DNA of 17,673 nt from Bacillota bacterium. Its GTDB lineage: Bacteria; Bacillota; Clostridia; Lachnospirales; WQUN01. Under the pieces are notes generated by a model that had not been told where the DNA came from, ran no database searches, and was given only the letters and a program-made list of their open reading frames with translations. The stretch lies in the NCBI GenBank assembly GCA_009782085.1, contig WQUN01000002.1, positions 1-17,673 on the forward strand, in the 5' to 3' direction. Below are positions 1 through 6,803 of the stretch, one piece after another. Position 1 is the stretch's first letter. Each line of letters opens with the position of its first letter. A program made the position numbers and the translations under genes.

Positions 1-1136
1 CGGCAAGGGCGGCGGATGTCCCAAACCTGCGCGGCAGGCCTCTCGGCGTGGTAAGTTACCTGAGTTCCCGCTCCTACGGGGTTTATCTGTACCACTGGCC
101 GCTGTTGGTAGCCGTCAGGCAGCTCCTGCCGGTTCGGGCCGCCGTCGCGCCGGCCGTGCTTCTGCTCTCGTTTTTGGCGGCGGAGGCGTCGTACAGGCTT
201 ATTGAAAGGCCGCTCAGGTATTTTTCGTTCAGCCGCAATAAACGCCCGGCCAATGCCGGGCAAAAGCGGATGGCCTCATTCAGGCTGGCCGCCTCTACCT
301 TGGCCATGATCCTCCTGACGGCCTCGGCGTATTCCATCGCCTCCGCGCCGCAAAAAACCAGCATCCAGCTGGACCTGGAAGCCGAAGCCGGCCTCGCGGC
401 GAGCATCATGGCGAAGGCGCAGGACGGAGCCGCCCAGCCGCCGGAATCGGAAAAGATGAGCGCGGATAAATCGAACGCGGATAAGCCTGGCGCGGACAGC
501 CCGGACGCGGATATGTCCGCGGCAAACGACGGCATAGCCTCCGGTCCGGCCATATCGTCCGTCCCGGACGCCGGCGGGCAGGACCGGCTTTTGCCGCAGC
601 GGACGGAGGACTCCGGCGCTTTGGCCGAAACGCCGCCCGCGTCCCCGAAAAGCGTGCTCGTGGTTGGGGATTCGGTTACGTTGGGCGCGTCCTCGGCCAT
701 TTTGGAGACCATCCCCGGGTCCGTCGTGGACGCGGCGGAATCCCGCGACATACGCGCCGGCCTGACTCTCCTGGCGGACTACGCGGAGAAAGGGACCCTC
801 GGCGACGTCATAGTGGTGTCTCTGGCTGACAACAACCTGAACAGGAAAACCGACGAGCGCCTCCTGGAGGTCATCCGGACATACGCGGCCGACCGGAAGG
901 TCGTATTGGTCACGGGCTACGGCAACGCCGACATGCAGCCCGTGGCGGACTTCATCCGCACGCTGCCCGAGGCCTACCCCAACGTGGCGGTGGCGGACTG
1001 GGCCGAGGCGGTGGCCCTGCATACGGACTGGCTGTACTCCGACAACACGCACATCAAGTCCCGCGACGGGAAGCAGCTTTACGCGGATTTGATTGCGGAG
1101 GCCATAGGGAGGCTGGAAAAAACGGAGACGGGCTAG
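1..1136 (+). CDS. OatA-like membrane acyltransferase with C-terminal SGNH domain (5' partial)
   Basis: The frame is open from the left window edge, so the N-terminal part of the protein lies outside. What remains starts inside the last part of an acyltransferase-3 membrane domain: SYGVYLYHWPLL is the typical motif of this family, followed by a membrane helix and the YRLIERPLRYF end. One more hydrophobic segment follows (about residues 79-100 counted from the GTG at 48), then a roughly 90-residue Ala/Asp/Pro-rich linker with degenerate five-residue repeats (SADK, NADK, GADS, DADM), then an SGNH hydrolase-like domain. VVGDSVTLG carries the catalytic Ser (about residue 209) and SDNTHIKS the Asp/His pair (about 332 and 335). 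This is the architecture of OatA-type peptidoglycan or surface-polysaccharide O-acetyltransferases: the membrane part brings acetyl groups across and the outer domain transfers them. The acceptor cannot be told from sequence. The stop overlaps the stop of the converging neighbour. Confidence 0.85.
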   Translation, partial: ARAADVPNLRGRPLGVVSYLSSRSYGVYLYHWPLLVAVRQLLPVRAAVAPAVLLLSFLAAEASYRLIERPLRYFSFSRNKRPANAGQKRMASFRLAASTLAMILLTASAYSIASAPQKTSIQLDLEAEAGLAASIMAKAQDGAAQPPESEKMSADKSNADKPGADSPDADMSAANDGIASGPAISSVPDAGGQDRLLPQRTEDSGALAETPPASPKSVLVVGDSVTLGASSAILETIPGSVVDAAESRDIRAGLTLLADYAEKGTLGDVIVVSLADNNLNRKTDERLLEVIRTYAADRKVVLVTGYGNADMQPVADFIRTLPEAYPNVAVADWAEAVALHTDWLYSDNTHIKSRDGKQLYADLIAEAIGRLEKTETG

Positions 1137-1624
1137 GCTATAACCTCCACGATCCTCCCCGCGATCCCGTCCCCGGTTATCGAAATCACCCCGTAAGACG
1201 GATTCCCCGCCCTGGGCCGCGCTAAGCTCCCGGGGTTGAACATCATGCAGCGCCCCTCGTAAAACAGGTCCGGCTCGTGCGTGTGCCCGAAGAGGCAGAT
1301 ATCCGCCTCGCCTTGCCGCGCCCACTGCCGGATAGCCCGGTACCCCTCCTTGACGCCGAAGCGGTGGCCGTGGGTCAGGAGGATCTTTTTGCCGCCCAGC
1401 GGAAACTCCAGGGTTTCCGGTATATCCCTGGCCGTATACGCGTCGCAGTTGCCCGGGACGATATAAATCCGGGTACGCGGGAACAGGAACCCGAGACTTT
1501 CGGCGTCGGACACGCAGTCGCCCAGGTGGACGACCGCGGACACGGCTTTCTCATACATCGCGGCGACCCTCTCGACTTCGCCTTTGTTCCCGTGGGAATC
1601 GCTTAAAACCAGCACTCTCGTCAC
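1133..1624 (-). CDS. YfcE/MJ0936-family metallophosphodiesterase
   Basis: A 163-residue calcineurin-like phosphoesterase of the small YfcE/MJ0936 type (YsnB in Bacillus subtilis). The metal-binding motifs are all visible in order: D-x-H in LVLSDSHGN (D9, H11), GDCVSD (D36), GNCD (N59), THGH (H85, H87) and FGHTHEP (H114, H116). Family members hydrolyse phosphodiester model substrates using Mn2+ or similar metals; the natural substrate is uncertain. The start is GTG at 1624 and it overlaps the stop of the upstream rdgB in the form GTGA, so the two are almost certainly translationally coupled. The same rdgB-phosphodiesterase pair occurs in Bacillus (ysnA-ysnB). Length is normal for the family and no key residue is missing. 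Confidence 0.9.
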   Translation of the reverse strand: MTRVLVLSDSHGNKGEVERVAAMYEKAVSAVVHLGDCVSDAESLGFLFPRTRIYIVPGNCDAYTARDIPETLEFPLGGKKILLTHGHRFGVKEGYRAIRQWARQGEADICLFGHTHEPDLFYEGRCMMFNPGSLARPRAGNPSYGVISITGDGIAGRIVEVIA

Positions 1625-2235
1625 GCACGACGGCCTCCCGCCTCCAGCGCGGCCTTGAGCTTCACGAGAGCCTTGCCCCTGTGGCTGATTCCGTTTTTTA
1701 TCTCTTCCGGAAGCTCCGCCATTGTCAGCCCATAACCCGGCACGAGGAAAATTGGGTCGTACCCGAAACCGTTCTCCCCCGACGGGGCAAAAGCGATAAA
1801 GCCCTCGATTTCCCCGCGGACGACTGCCGCGCTCCCGCCCCCTCTTATCGCGGCGGCCGCGCAGACGAACCTGGCCGTCCGCCTTCTCATCGGCACGTTC
1901 GCGAGAAACTCCAGGATCATGCGGTTTTTTTCGGTATAAGGCGTGTTTTCGCCCATAAACCGGGCCGAACGCACGCCGGGTTTTTTATCCAGGTAGTCGA
2001 TCTCCAGGCCGGAGTCGTCCGCGATAGCCATGACGCCCGTCAGGTCAAAAACCGCCCGTGCCTTGATAAGCGCGTTGGCCTCAAAAGTCTCCCCGTCCTC
2101 GGCTATTGCGGGATCGATCCGGTATTCCGCCATCGAGACGAGGCTTATTCCTAGGCCGCTCAGTATGGCCGCGGCCTCCTTGGTCTTGCCGGGGTTTTTG
2201 CTGGCGAAAACGGCTTTTACAGGGTTTGGCTGCAT
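1621..2235 (-). CDS. rdgB: XTP/dITP (non-canonical purine NTP) pyrophosphatase RdgB/HAM1
   Basis: This 204-residue protein matches the RdgB/HAM1 family along its whole length. It hydrolyses dITP, XTP and related deaminated purine nucleotides to monophosphate and pyrophosphate, keeping them out of DNA and RNA. Visible motifs are the N-terminal S-x-N-x-x-K in ASKNPGKTKE (S12, N14, K17), the E-T-F-x-x-N-A-x-x-K segment (49-58), the metal and catalytic site IADDSGLEID (D73, D74), SGENGFGYDPIF and the C-terminal SHRGKAL. The ATG at 2235 is preceded by the strong Shine-Dalgarno AAAGGAG at a good distance, which fixes the start. The stop overlaps the GTG start of the phosphodiesterase by four bases, so both genes form an operon. 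One 171-bp repeat copy sits directly upstream. Confidence 0.95.
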   Translation of the reverse strand: MQPNPVKAVFASKNPGKTKEAAAILSGLGISLVSMAEYRIDPAIAEDGETFEANALIKARAVFDLTGVMAIADDSGLEIDYLDKKPGVRSARFMGENTPYTEKNRMILEFLANVPMRRRTARFVCAAAAIRGGGSAAVVRGEIEGFIAFAPSGENGFGYDPIFLVPGYGLTMAELPEEIKNGISHRGKALVKLKAALEAGGRRA

Positions 2236-2251
2236 AAAGATGAGCTCCTTT

Positions 2252-2422
2252 ACGGGGATTTGCAGGGCGGGGGCTCTGCTCCCGCCGACTGCGGCAAACG
2301 GGGAGTTATACTGGAGGCTGGAACCCAGAACCTGGAACCTGGAAAACCCAAAATCTGCGGTATACCGGACTTTTGCTGTTTCCAGGCTCTAGGTTCCCGG
2401 TTCCAGACTCCAGAATAAATCA
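2252..2422 (-). repeat. 171-bp palindromic repeat, copy A
   Basis: Copy A matches copy B (3785-3955) base for base in length when one of them is reverse-complemented, with about 11 mismatches and no gaps by hand alignment (roughly 93% identity). The part 2306-2418 is an imperfect palindrome with arms of about 54 bp centred on GGTATACC (2359-2366). The remaining tail (2252-2305) holds a second GC-rich hairpin around GGCGGGGGC. It contains no credible reading frame. It fills the gap between rsmG and rdgB, and its outer edge overlaps the last codon (the TGA) of rsmG. Confidence 0.9.
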
Positions 2423-3166
2423 CCGTTTATCTTTTGCCATAGCGCTATATTTCCTCGGATACCTCCCGGGCGTGGCCCGGATCTTACCTATAACCACAAC
2501 CGACCGCGCCAGCCCCCCGCGGAGCGCGACGCTCTCGACCCCCGCAACTTCCCCGCCCAGTTCCGGGATGATCCCGGCCGCCTCGCGAAGCTCCTCTTCG
2601 ACCGCCGGCCCTTTCATGGCATAGAAAAAACCGCCTTTTTCGACGAGCGGCAGGCACAGCTCCGCCAGAATCCGCAGCCGGGCGACGGCCCTGGCCGCGG
2701 CTGCGGAGAAGCTCTCCCGCATTTCCGCGAGCCGCCCGGCGTCCTCCGCGCGCATGACGGCCGTCTCCAGCCGCCCGGCCGGCGCGCCCGCGTCAATAAT
2801 CGCGGCGGCGCACGATTTTATGAACCCGAAGCGCTTCGCCACCGAATCCAGCAAGCACACGTCCCCGGCGCCCGCGCACCAGAGCGCCAGGCCGGGAAAG
2901 CCCGCGCCAGTCCCCGCGTCCACGAGCCGGAGCGGGCGCTGGCCCTGATATTTGCGCATGACCGGCAGCAAGGAAAGGCTGTCCGCGAAATGCTTGGTGA
3001 CGACATCATTGGGGTCGGTTATCGCGGTCAGGTTCAGCCTTTCGTTCCACACAAGAAGCGTTTCCGCGTAGACGCAAAGCGCGCGGAGCCCGGCGTCCGT
3101 CAGGCTGATGCCGAGCTCCGCCGCCTCCGCGCGAATTCGTTCGCCAAAATCTTTCGTTTCAGCCAA
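2420..3166 (-). CDS. rsmG: 16S rRNA (guanine-527-N7)-methyltransferase RsmG (GidB)
   Basis: A 248-residue SAM-dependent methyltransferase that makes m7G527 in 16S rRNA. The family signature is clear: WNERLNLTAI, the H-x-x-DSL segment (KHFADSLSL), the SAM-binding motif DAGTGAGFPGLAL, DSVAKRFGFIK, the AARAVARLRILAELCLPL stretch, GGFFYAMKG, and a C-terminal YPRKYS. The start is TTG at 3166: AAAAGGAG stands nine bases before it, whereas the nearby ATG is out of frame and the next in-frame ATG is far inside the conserved domain. The C-terminus is slightly longer than usual (MAKDKR) and ends inside the 171-bp repeat. mnmG lies upstream, as in the classical gidA-gidB neighbourhood, but a small gene and a repeat-filled gap separate them. 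Confidence 0.95.
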   Translation of the reverse strand: MAETKDFGERIRAEAAELGISLTDAGLRALCVYAETLLVWNERLNLTAITDPNDVVTKHFADSLSLLPVMRKYQGQRPLRLVDAGTGAGFPGLALWCAGAGDVCLLDSVAKRFGFIKSCAAAIIDAGAPAGRLETAVMRAEDAGRLAEMRESFSAAAARAVARLRILAELCLPLVEKGGFFYAMKGPAVEEELREAAGIIPELGGEVAGVESVALRGGLARSVVVIGKIRATPGRYPRKYSAMAKDKR

Positions 3167-3179
3167 TGCGCCATGCTCC

Positions 3180-3206
3180 TTTTATTCCTTTTATTCCTTT
3201 TATTCC
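3180..3206 (-). repeat. 9-bp tandem repeat (3 units) carrying the rsmG Shine-Dalgarno
   Basis: Three exact units, read on the minus strand as GGAATAAAA, are followed directly by GGAG, the rsmG Shine-Dalgarno. The stop codon TAA of the upstream small gene lies in the first unit. Each unit therefore repeats an AAGGA-like sequence in front of rsmG. Confidence 0.9.
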
Positions 3207-3613
3207 TTCTCCACGCAAAGTATCTTCCACTGGCCGAACTGGTCCGGCTCGCGTATCATACGCAAAAACAGCACGCTTTTTTCGCCCTTCTCGCGGTCGA
3301 CGAGCAGCAAAGCCTTGGTCCTGCGGCTGCTTGGCGTGGGGTTTTTCTGAGGTATCAGGCAGGTGTACTCGCTCGCGGCCAAAACGTCCCTCAGCGCTCC
3401 CAGGTCCACGTCGCCGGCGCACCGCCTGCTCAAAAAGCGGAACGCCTCGCCGCTCCCGTCGGAGACTGCCCGAAGGAACGACGAAACCGTCATTTCTTCC
3501 GAATCTATATTGAAAAACGGCCCGGGCCTTTTGATGAAAAACCCGCGGTCGACTGTCGGCGGTATTTCCATAGCGAAAAAAATCGGATCGTTAGAGATGT
3601 CGTCTTTCTGCAA
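3200..3613 (-). CDS. Hypothetical protein, possibly NTF2-like fold
   Basis: I do not recognise this 137-residue protein. It starts with TTG at 3613, fixed by AAGGAGG eight bases upstream and by an in-frame TGA just before the TTG. It has no signal peptide and no membrane segment, so it is probably cytoplasmic. The pattern of a short helical part (SSFLRAVSDGSGEAFRFLS), a central stretch and an ending with alternating strands and FGQWKILCVEKE recalls NTF2/DUF4878-like domains, but this is a fold impression only. Its stop lies 33 bp before the rsmG start, so the two are probably cotranscribed. The pair is bracketed by the inverted 171-bp repeats. Base composition is like the neighbours. Confidence 0.7.
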   Translation of the reverse strand: MQKDDISNDPIFFAMEIPPTVDRGFFIKRPGPFFNIDSEEMTVSSFLRAVSDGSGEAFRFLSRRCAGDVDLGALRDVLAASEYTCLIPQKNPTPSSRRTKALLLVDREKGEKSVLFLRMIREPDQFGQWKILCVEKE

Positions 3614-3635
3614 TCATCACTCCTCCTTGTTGCAT

Positions 3636-3699
3636 AATACGAATCCCAGATTAATACTTCACAGGGTTGACTGTGAAGATTTTAATCGAGATTCGTATA
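3636..3699. repeat. Long hairpin upstream of the small gene
   Basis: Arms 3637-3664 and 3671-3698 are near-perfect inverted repeats of about 28 bp (ATACGAATC at the outer end, ACTTCACAG at the inner end) with a six-base loop, GGTTGA. The composition is AT-rich, unlike most palindromes in this window. On the minus strand it would lie about 13 bases upstream of the Shine-Dalgarno of the small gene, in its leader. No T-run follows on either side, so it does not look like a simple terminator. Confidence 0.85.
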
Positions 3700-3784
3700 A
3701 GCGGGCAAAAATCGGGAACAGCGCCCGCCTATGTAAGATAATCGTATGCGAGAGGATTTCCTCTTTTGCGGCTGATGCAAACGA

Positions 3785-3955
3785 TGATTTATTCTGGAGT
3801 CTGGAACCCAGAACCTAGAGCCTGGAAACAGCAAAAGTCCGGTATACCACAGATTTTGGGTTTTCCAGGTTCCAGGTTCTGGGTTCCAGCCTCCAGTATA
3901 ACTCCCCGTTTACCGCAAACGGCGGGTGCAGAGCTCCCACCTTGCAAATTCCCGT
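3785..3955 (+). repeat. 171-bp palindromic repeat, copy B
   Basis: Inverted partner of copy A at 2252-2422: same length, about 93% identical, opposite orientation. The palindrome spans 3789-3901 and is centred on GGTATACC (3841-3848). The tail (3902-3955) corresponds to the GC-rich hairpin of copy A but is more diverged there. No gene is inside. Confidence 0.9.
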
Positions 3956-4087
3956 TTATCGGGATACGGCGCGCCCTACTATATAATACTCAACTGCCTC
4001 CGTCCGGTTGAGCGGCAAATCGTATCAATAGAGTCATTCATCCGGAATGCGCCATGCCAGTATATTGTCCTGAAAATAACCGCTCAT

Positions 4088-4115
4088 TGTCATTCTGAGG
4101 GCGCTCGGGATGACA
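4088..4115. repeat. REP-like hairpin, copy 1 (TGTCATTCTGAG family)
   Basis: Two 12-bp arms, TGTCATTCTGAG and CTCGGGATGACA, pair at ten positions around a four-base loop. The hairpin follows the mnmG stop by 13 bases on the minus strand. On the plus strand it is followed after seven bases by a T7 run (4123-4129/4130), so it resembles a terminator reading rightward, where no gene is present. It belongs to the same family as 10532-10560, 12415-12471 and 15146-15172. Confidence 0.75.
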
Positions 4116-4128
4116 TACGGGCCTTTTT

Positions 4129-6078
4129 TTACGATATGTTGTGCCGGGCGTCCTTGTGCAGCCACACCATCAGCACGGAAATATCCGCCGGCGAAACGCC
4201 CGTGACGCGCGAGGCCTGGCCGAGGCTTTCCGGCCTCAGCGCCTCCAGCTTCTGGCGGGCCTCCAGGCGAAGGCCGGGTATTTTTCCGTAGTCTATGTCC
4301 GGCGGGAACTTCCTTTGCTCCGTCTTCTGAAATTCCCTGACCTGCTGGGCTTGCCTGTCGATATACCCTTCGTATTTTATCCGTATGTTCACCTGCTCGG
4401 CCACGGGAACGGGCAGAACGGGCCTTGCCGTATCGAACGGCGCGAGGCGGGCGTAGTCCAGCTCGGGCCGCTTTATCAGGTCCCGGAGGCGCGCGCCGGT
4501 GGTCAAAGCGGCCGAGCCCATTTGCCGCAAAAACCCGTTTATCTCCGCGCCGGGAGGGACGACTACCTCCCCGACCCGCTTTAGCTCGTCCTCAGTCAAA
4601 CGCAGCTTAGTCACCAGTTTATCATACTTTTCCCGCGGCACAAGCCCTATTTCATAGCCCTTGGGCGTCAGCCGCGCGTCGGCGTTGTCCTGACGGAGGA
4701 GGAGCCTGTACTCCGCCCTGGACGTCATCATCCTGTACGGCTCCTTTGTGCCCTTTAGCACGAGGTCGTCTATCAGCACCCCGATATAACCCTCGTCGCG
4801 CCCGACGGTCGCCGGCGGCGCGTTTTTCACGAGCCTGGCGGCGTTTATCCCCGCTATAAGCCCCTGGGCGGCGGCCTCCTCGTAGCCTGAGCTGCCGTTG
4901 AACTGCCCGGCGGAGAAAAGGCCCCGCAGGCTTTTGAACTCCAGGGAGAGTTTGAGCTGAGTTGCGTCGACGCAGTCGTACTCTATGGCGTAGCCGTTGC
5001 GCGTGAGGGCGCAGTTCTCAAGGCCCGCAACGCTCCGGTACATACTGACCTGCACGTCCTCCGGCATGGAGGTGGACATGCCCCCGGCGTAGACCTCGCC
5101 GCTGTCCTCGCCTTCCGGCTCGATGAACACCTGGTGCCGCTCCTTGTCCGCGAAGCGCACGACTTTATCCTCGATGGACGGGCAATAGCGCACGCCCGTG
5201 CCCTCGATCATCCCGCCGTACATCGGCGAGCGGCCGAGGTTCTCGCGGATTATGCGGTGGGTGTTTTCGTTCGTATACGTAAGGTAGCAAAAAACCTGCT
5301 CGCGGCTGAGCCCGGCCTCCTCGTTGTCGAAGGAAAAAGGCGTGATCACGGCGTCGCCGTACTGTATCTCCATTTTGCCGAAATCGACGGAACTCCTGGC
5401 AATCCGCGCGGGCGTACCGGTCTTGAACCGGAAAAAGCGCACGCCCAACCGGCCGAGAGCTTCCCGAAGCCCTCCGTAGGCCGCGCGCAGGCCGTTCGGC
5501 CCGCTCTGCCGGACATTCTCCCCGCAGAGGCACCGCGCCCGGAGGTACGTGCCGGCGCAGAGCACCGCCGCGCGGCATTTATAGAGCGCGCCCGTCTCCG
5601 AGACGATGCCGGTTATTTCGCCGTTTTCCGCCCGAATGTCCACGATCTCCGCCTGGCGGAGCGTTAAGTTCGGCTGGTTCTCCAGGACTTTGCGCATCTC
5701 GGCGGAATAGCGCGCCTTGTCCGCCTGGGCGCGCAGTGAGTAGACCGCCGGGCCCTTGGACGTGTTCAGCATCCGGCTCTGGATGAAGGCCTTGTCGATG
5801 TTACGGCCCATCTCGCCGCCCAGCGCGTCCACCTCGCGCACGAGGTGCCCCTTGGAGCTGCCGCCGATGTTCGGGTTGCAGGGCATCAGAGCGACGCTGT
5901 CGAGGCTAATGGCGAACATGACCGTCCGCGCGCCCAGGCGCGCCGCGGCCAAAGCGGCCTCGCAGCCGGCGTGGCCCGCGCCGACGACGGCCACGTCGAA
6001 ATCGCCGGCAAGGAAGGTTGAGGCGGAAACGGAAGGACCGGCTGAGGATGTATCCGGCATTGAAATCGCTCTTTTCAA
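4129..6078 (-). CDS. mnmG: tRNA uridine-5-carboxymethylaminomethyl modification enzyme MnmG (GidA)
   Basis: FAD-dependent enzyme that, with MnmE, installs the (carboxymethyl)aminomethyl group at C5 of the wobble uridine of certain tRNAs. The 649 residues match MnmG from end to end: the dinucleotide fold DVAVVGAGHAGCEAA (G33-x-G-x-x-G38), CNPNIGGSSKGHLVREVDALGG, SKGPAVYSLRAQADK, ALCAGTYL-type segment, FKTGTPAR, the TSRAEYRLLLRQDNAD box and the C-terminal RIKYEGYIDRQ and GVSPADISVL. The predicted start is TTG at 6078 with GGGGAG eleven bases upstream. This gives about 26 residues before the FAD fold; an ATG six codons later is the alternative. mnmE is not adjacent. A good promoter precedes it (6105-6133). 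It may be transcribed together with the following small gene and rsmG, although the 515-bp gap makes that uncertain. Confidence 0.96.
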   Translation of the reverse strand: MKRAISMPDTSSAGPSVSASTFLAGDFDVAVVGAGHAGCEAALAAARLGARTVMFAISLDSVALMPCNPNIGGSSKGHLVREVDALGGEMGRNIDKAFIQSRMLNTSKGPAVYSLRAQADKARYSAEMRKVLENQPNLTLRQAEIVDIRAENGEITGIVSETGALYKCRAAVLCAGTYLRARCLCGENVRQSGPNGLRAAYGGLREALGRLGVRFFRFKTGTPARIARSSVDFGKMEIQYGDAVITPFSFDNEEAGLSREQVFCYLTYTNENTHRIIRENLGRSPMYGGMIEGTGVRYCPSIEDKVVRFADKERHQVFIEPEGEDSGEVYAGGMSTSMPEDVQVSMYRSVAGLENCALTRNGYAIEYDCVDATQLKLSLEFKSLRGLFSAGQFNGSSGYEEAAAQGLIAGINAARLVKNAPPATVGRDEGYIGVLIDDLVLKGTKEPYRMMTSRAEYRLLLRQDNADARLTPKGYEIGLVPREKYDKLVTKLRLTEDELKRVGEVVVPPGAEINGFLRQMGSAALTTGARLRDLIKRPELDYARLAPFDTARPVLPVPVAEQVNIRIKYEGYIDRQAQQVREFQKTEQRKFPPDIDYGKIPGLRLEARQKLEALRPESLGQASRVTGVSPADISVLMVWLHKDARHNIS

Positions 6079-6104
6079 TACTAAAAAATCTCCCCTTTTC
6101 CCGC

Positions 6105-6133
6105 ATTATAGAGCATAACCCAAAAACAGTAAA
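6105..6133 (-). promoter_or_regulatory. Predicted sigma-A-type promoter of mnmG
   Basis: On the minus strand TTTACT (-35, 6128-6133) and TATAAT (-10, 6105-6110, perfect consensus) are separated by exactly 17 bases. The -10 box lies about 27 bases before the TTG start of mnmG, with GGGGAG in between. Confidence 0.7.
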
Positions 6134-6146
6134 CATTATTTTATGT

Positions 6147-6174
6147 TTGCGTTTCCAGGATTTTCGTCTATAAT
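6147..6174 (+). promoter_or_regulatory. Predicted promoter of the rsmD-coaD operon
   Basis: TTGCGT (6147-6152) and a perfect TATAAT (6169-6174) are separated by 16 bases on the plus strand. The region is AT-rich and diverges from the mnmG promoter, with the two -35 boxes only 13 bases apart. The -35 match is weak (three of six). Confidence 0.6.
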
Positions 6175-6234
6175 GTAAATGTGGACATGCTATCCTTATA
6201 CATACTTTAGCGACTGGACGCGGCGGGTGTGCGT

Positions 6235-6792
6235 ATGCGTGTGATTGCGGGCGAGGCGCGGGGGCGGAGGCTCCTGTCGCCAGCGGGGCTGGAGGTCAGG
6301 CCGACGGCGGACAGGTTCCGGGAGACGCTCTTTGACATAATCGGCCCGGACATCATCGGCCGCGCGTTTCTCGACCTCTTCGCCGGCTCGGGGGCCGTCG
6401 GCATCGAGGCCCTAAGCAGGGGCGCGGAGTTCGCCGCTTTCGCGGACAACTCCCCCGCCGCGGCAAAGGTGATCGAAAAGAACATCGCGCTGGTGAAATA
6501 TCAGAGCAAAAGCCTTGTCCTGGAGGCGGACTGCCTGGAGGCGCTCCGCGTCCTCGCGGAAGGCGGCCGCTCCTTTGACTTTATCTTCATGGACCCGCCG
6601 TATCATAAAAACCTTTGCCCTGCCTGCCTCAAAAGGGTTTGGGATCTGGGGCTCCTGCGGGAGGACGGCCTTATCGTCGTCGAAAAGGCCCCGGACGAGG
6701 AGCTTCCGGACGCGGAAGGCTTTGTAAAGGCCAGGGTGAAGGGATACCGGGCGACGGAGTTCGTGTTTCTGAGGAAAGCATTCACGGAATGA
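6235..6792 (+). CDS. rsmD: 16S rRNA (guanine-966-N2)-methyltransferase RsmD
   Basis: A SAM-dependent methyltransferase of about 185 residues that modifies G966 of 16S rRNA in the 30S subunit. Motifs seen in order are the N-terminal MRVIAGEARGRRL, RPTADRFRETLFDII, the SAM-binding LDLFAGSGAVGIEALSRGA, and the catalytic FIFMDPPY. I chose the ATG at 6235 because it gives the canonical family N-terminus; a GTG two codons earlier (6229) is equally possible and neither has a strong Shine-Dalgarno. The next gene, coaD, follows at once; the rsmD-coaD pair is a widely conserved arrangement. Confidence 0.95.
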   Translation: MRVIAGEARGRRLLSPAGLEVRPTADRFRETLFDIIGPDIIGRAFLDLFAGSGAVGIEALSRGAEFAAFADNSPAAAKVIEKNIALVKYQSKSLVLEADCLEALRVLAEGGRSFDFIFMDPPYHKNLCPACLKRVWDLGLLREDGLIVVEKAPDEELPDAEGFVKARVKGYRATEFVFLRKAFTE

Positions 6793-6803
6793 GGGCTGCC
6801 GAC

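Larger units (their letters stand above)
3614..4128. other. 515-bp gene-free stretch filled with structured repeats
   Basis: No credible gene lies between mnmG and the small gene. The stretch holds, from left to right, the Shine-Dalgarno of the small gene, a 62-bp hairpin (3637-3698), repeat copy B (3785-3955) and a short REP-like hairpin (4088-4115) next to a T7 run. About 70 bases on each side of copy B show nothing I can name. Reading frames that cross it lack coding character and run through the repeats. Confidence 0.7.

Noticed and set aside
276..1325. 349-codon open frame antisense to the acyltransferase
   Set aside because: Shadow of the real gene with Arg/Gly-rich low-complexity sequence; it also overlaps the well supported phosphodiesterase.
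2252..2422. Insertion sequence coding for a transposase
   Set aside because: The element is only 171 bp and has no credible reading frame; at most it is non-autonomous.
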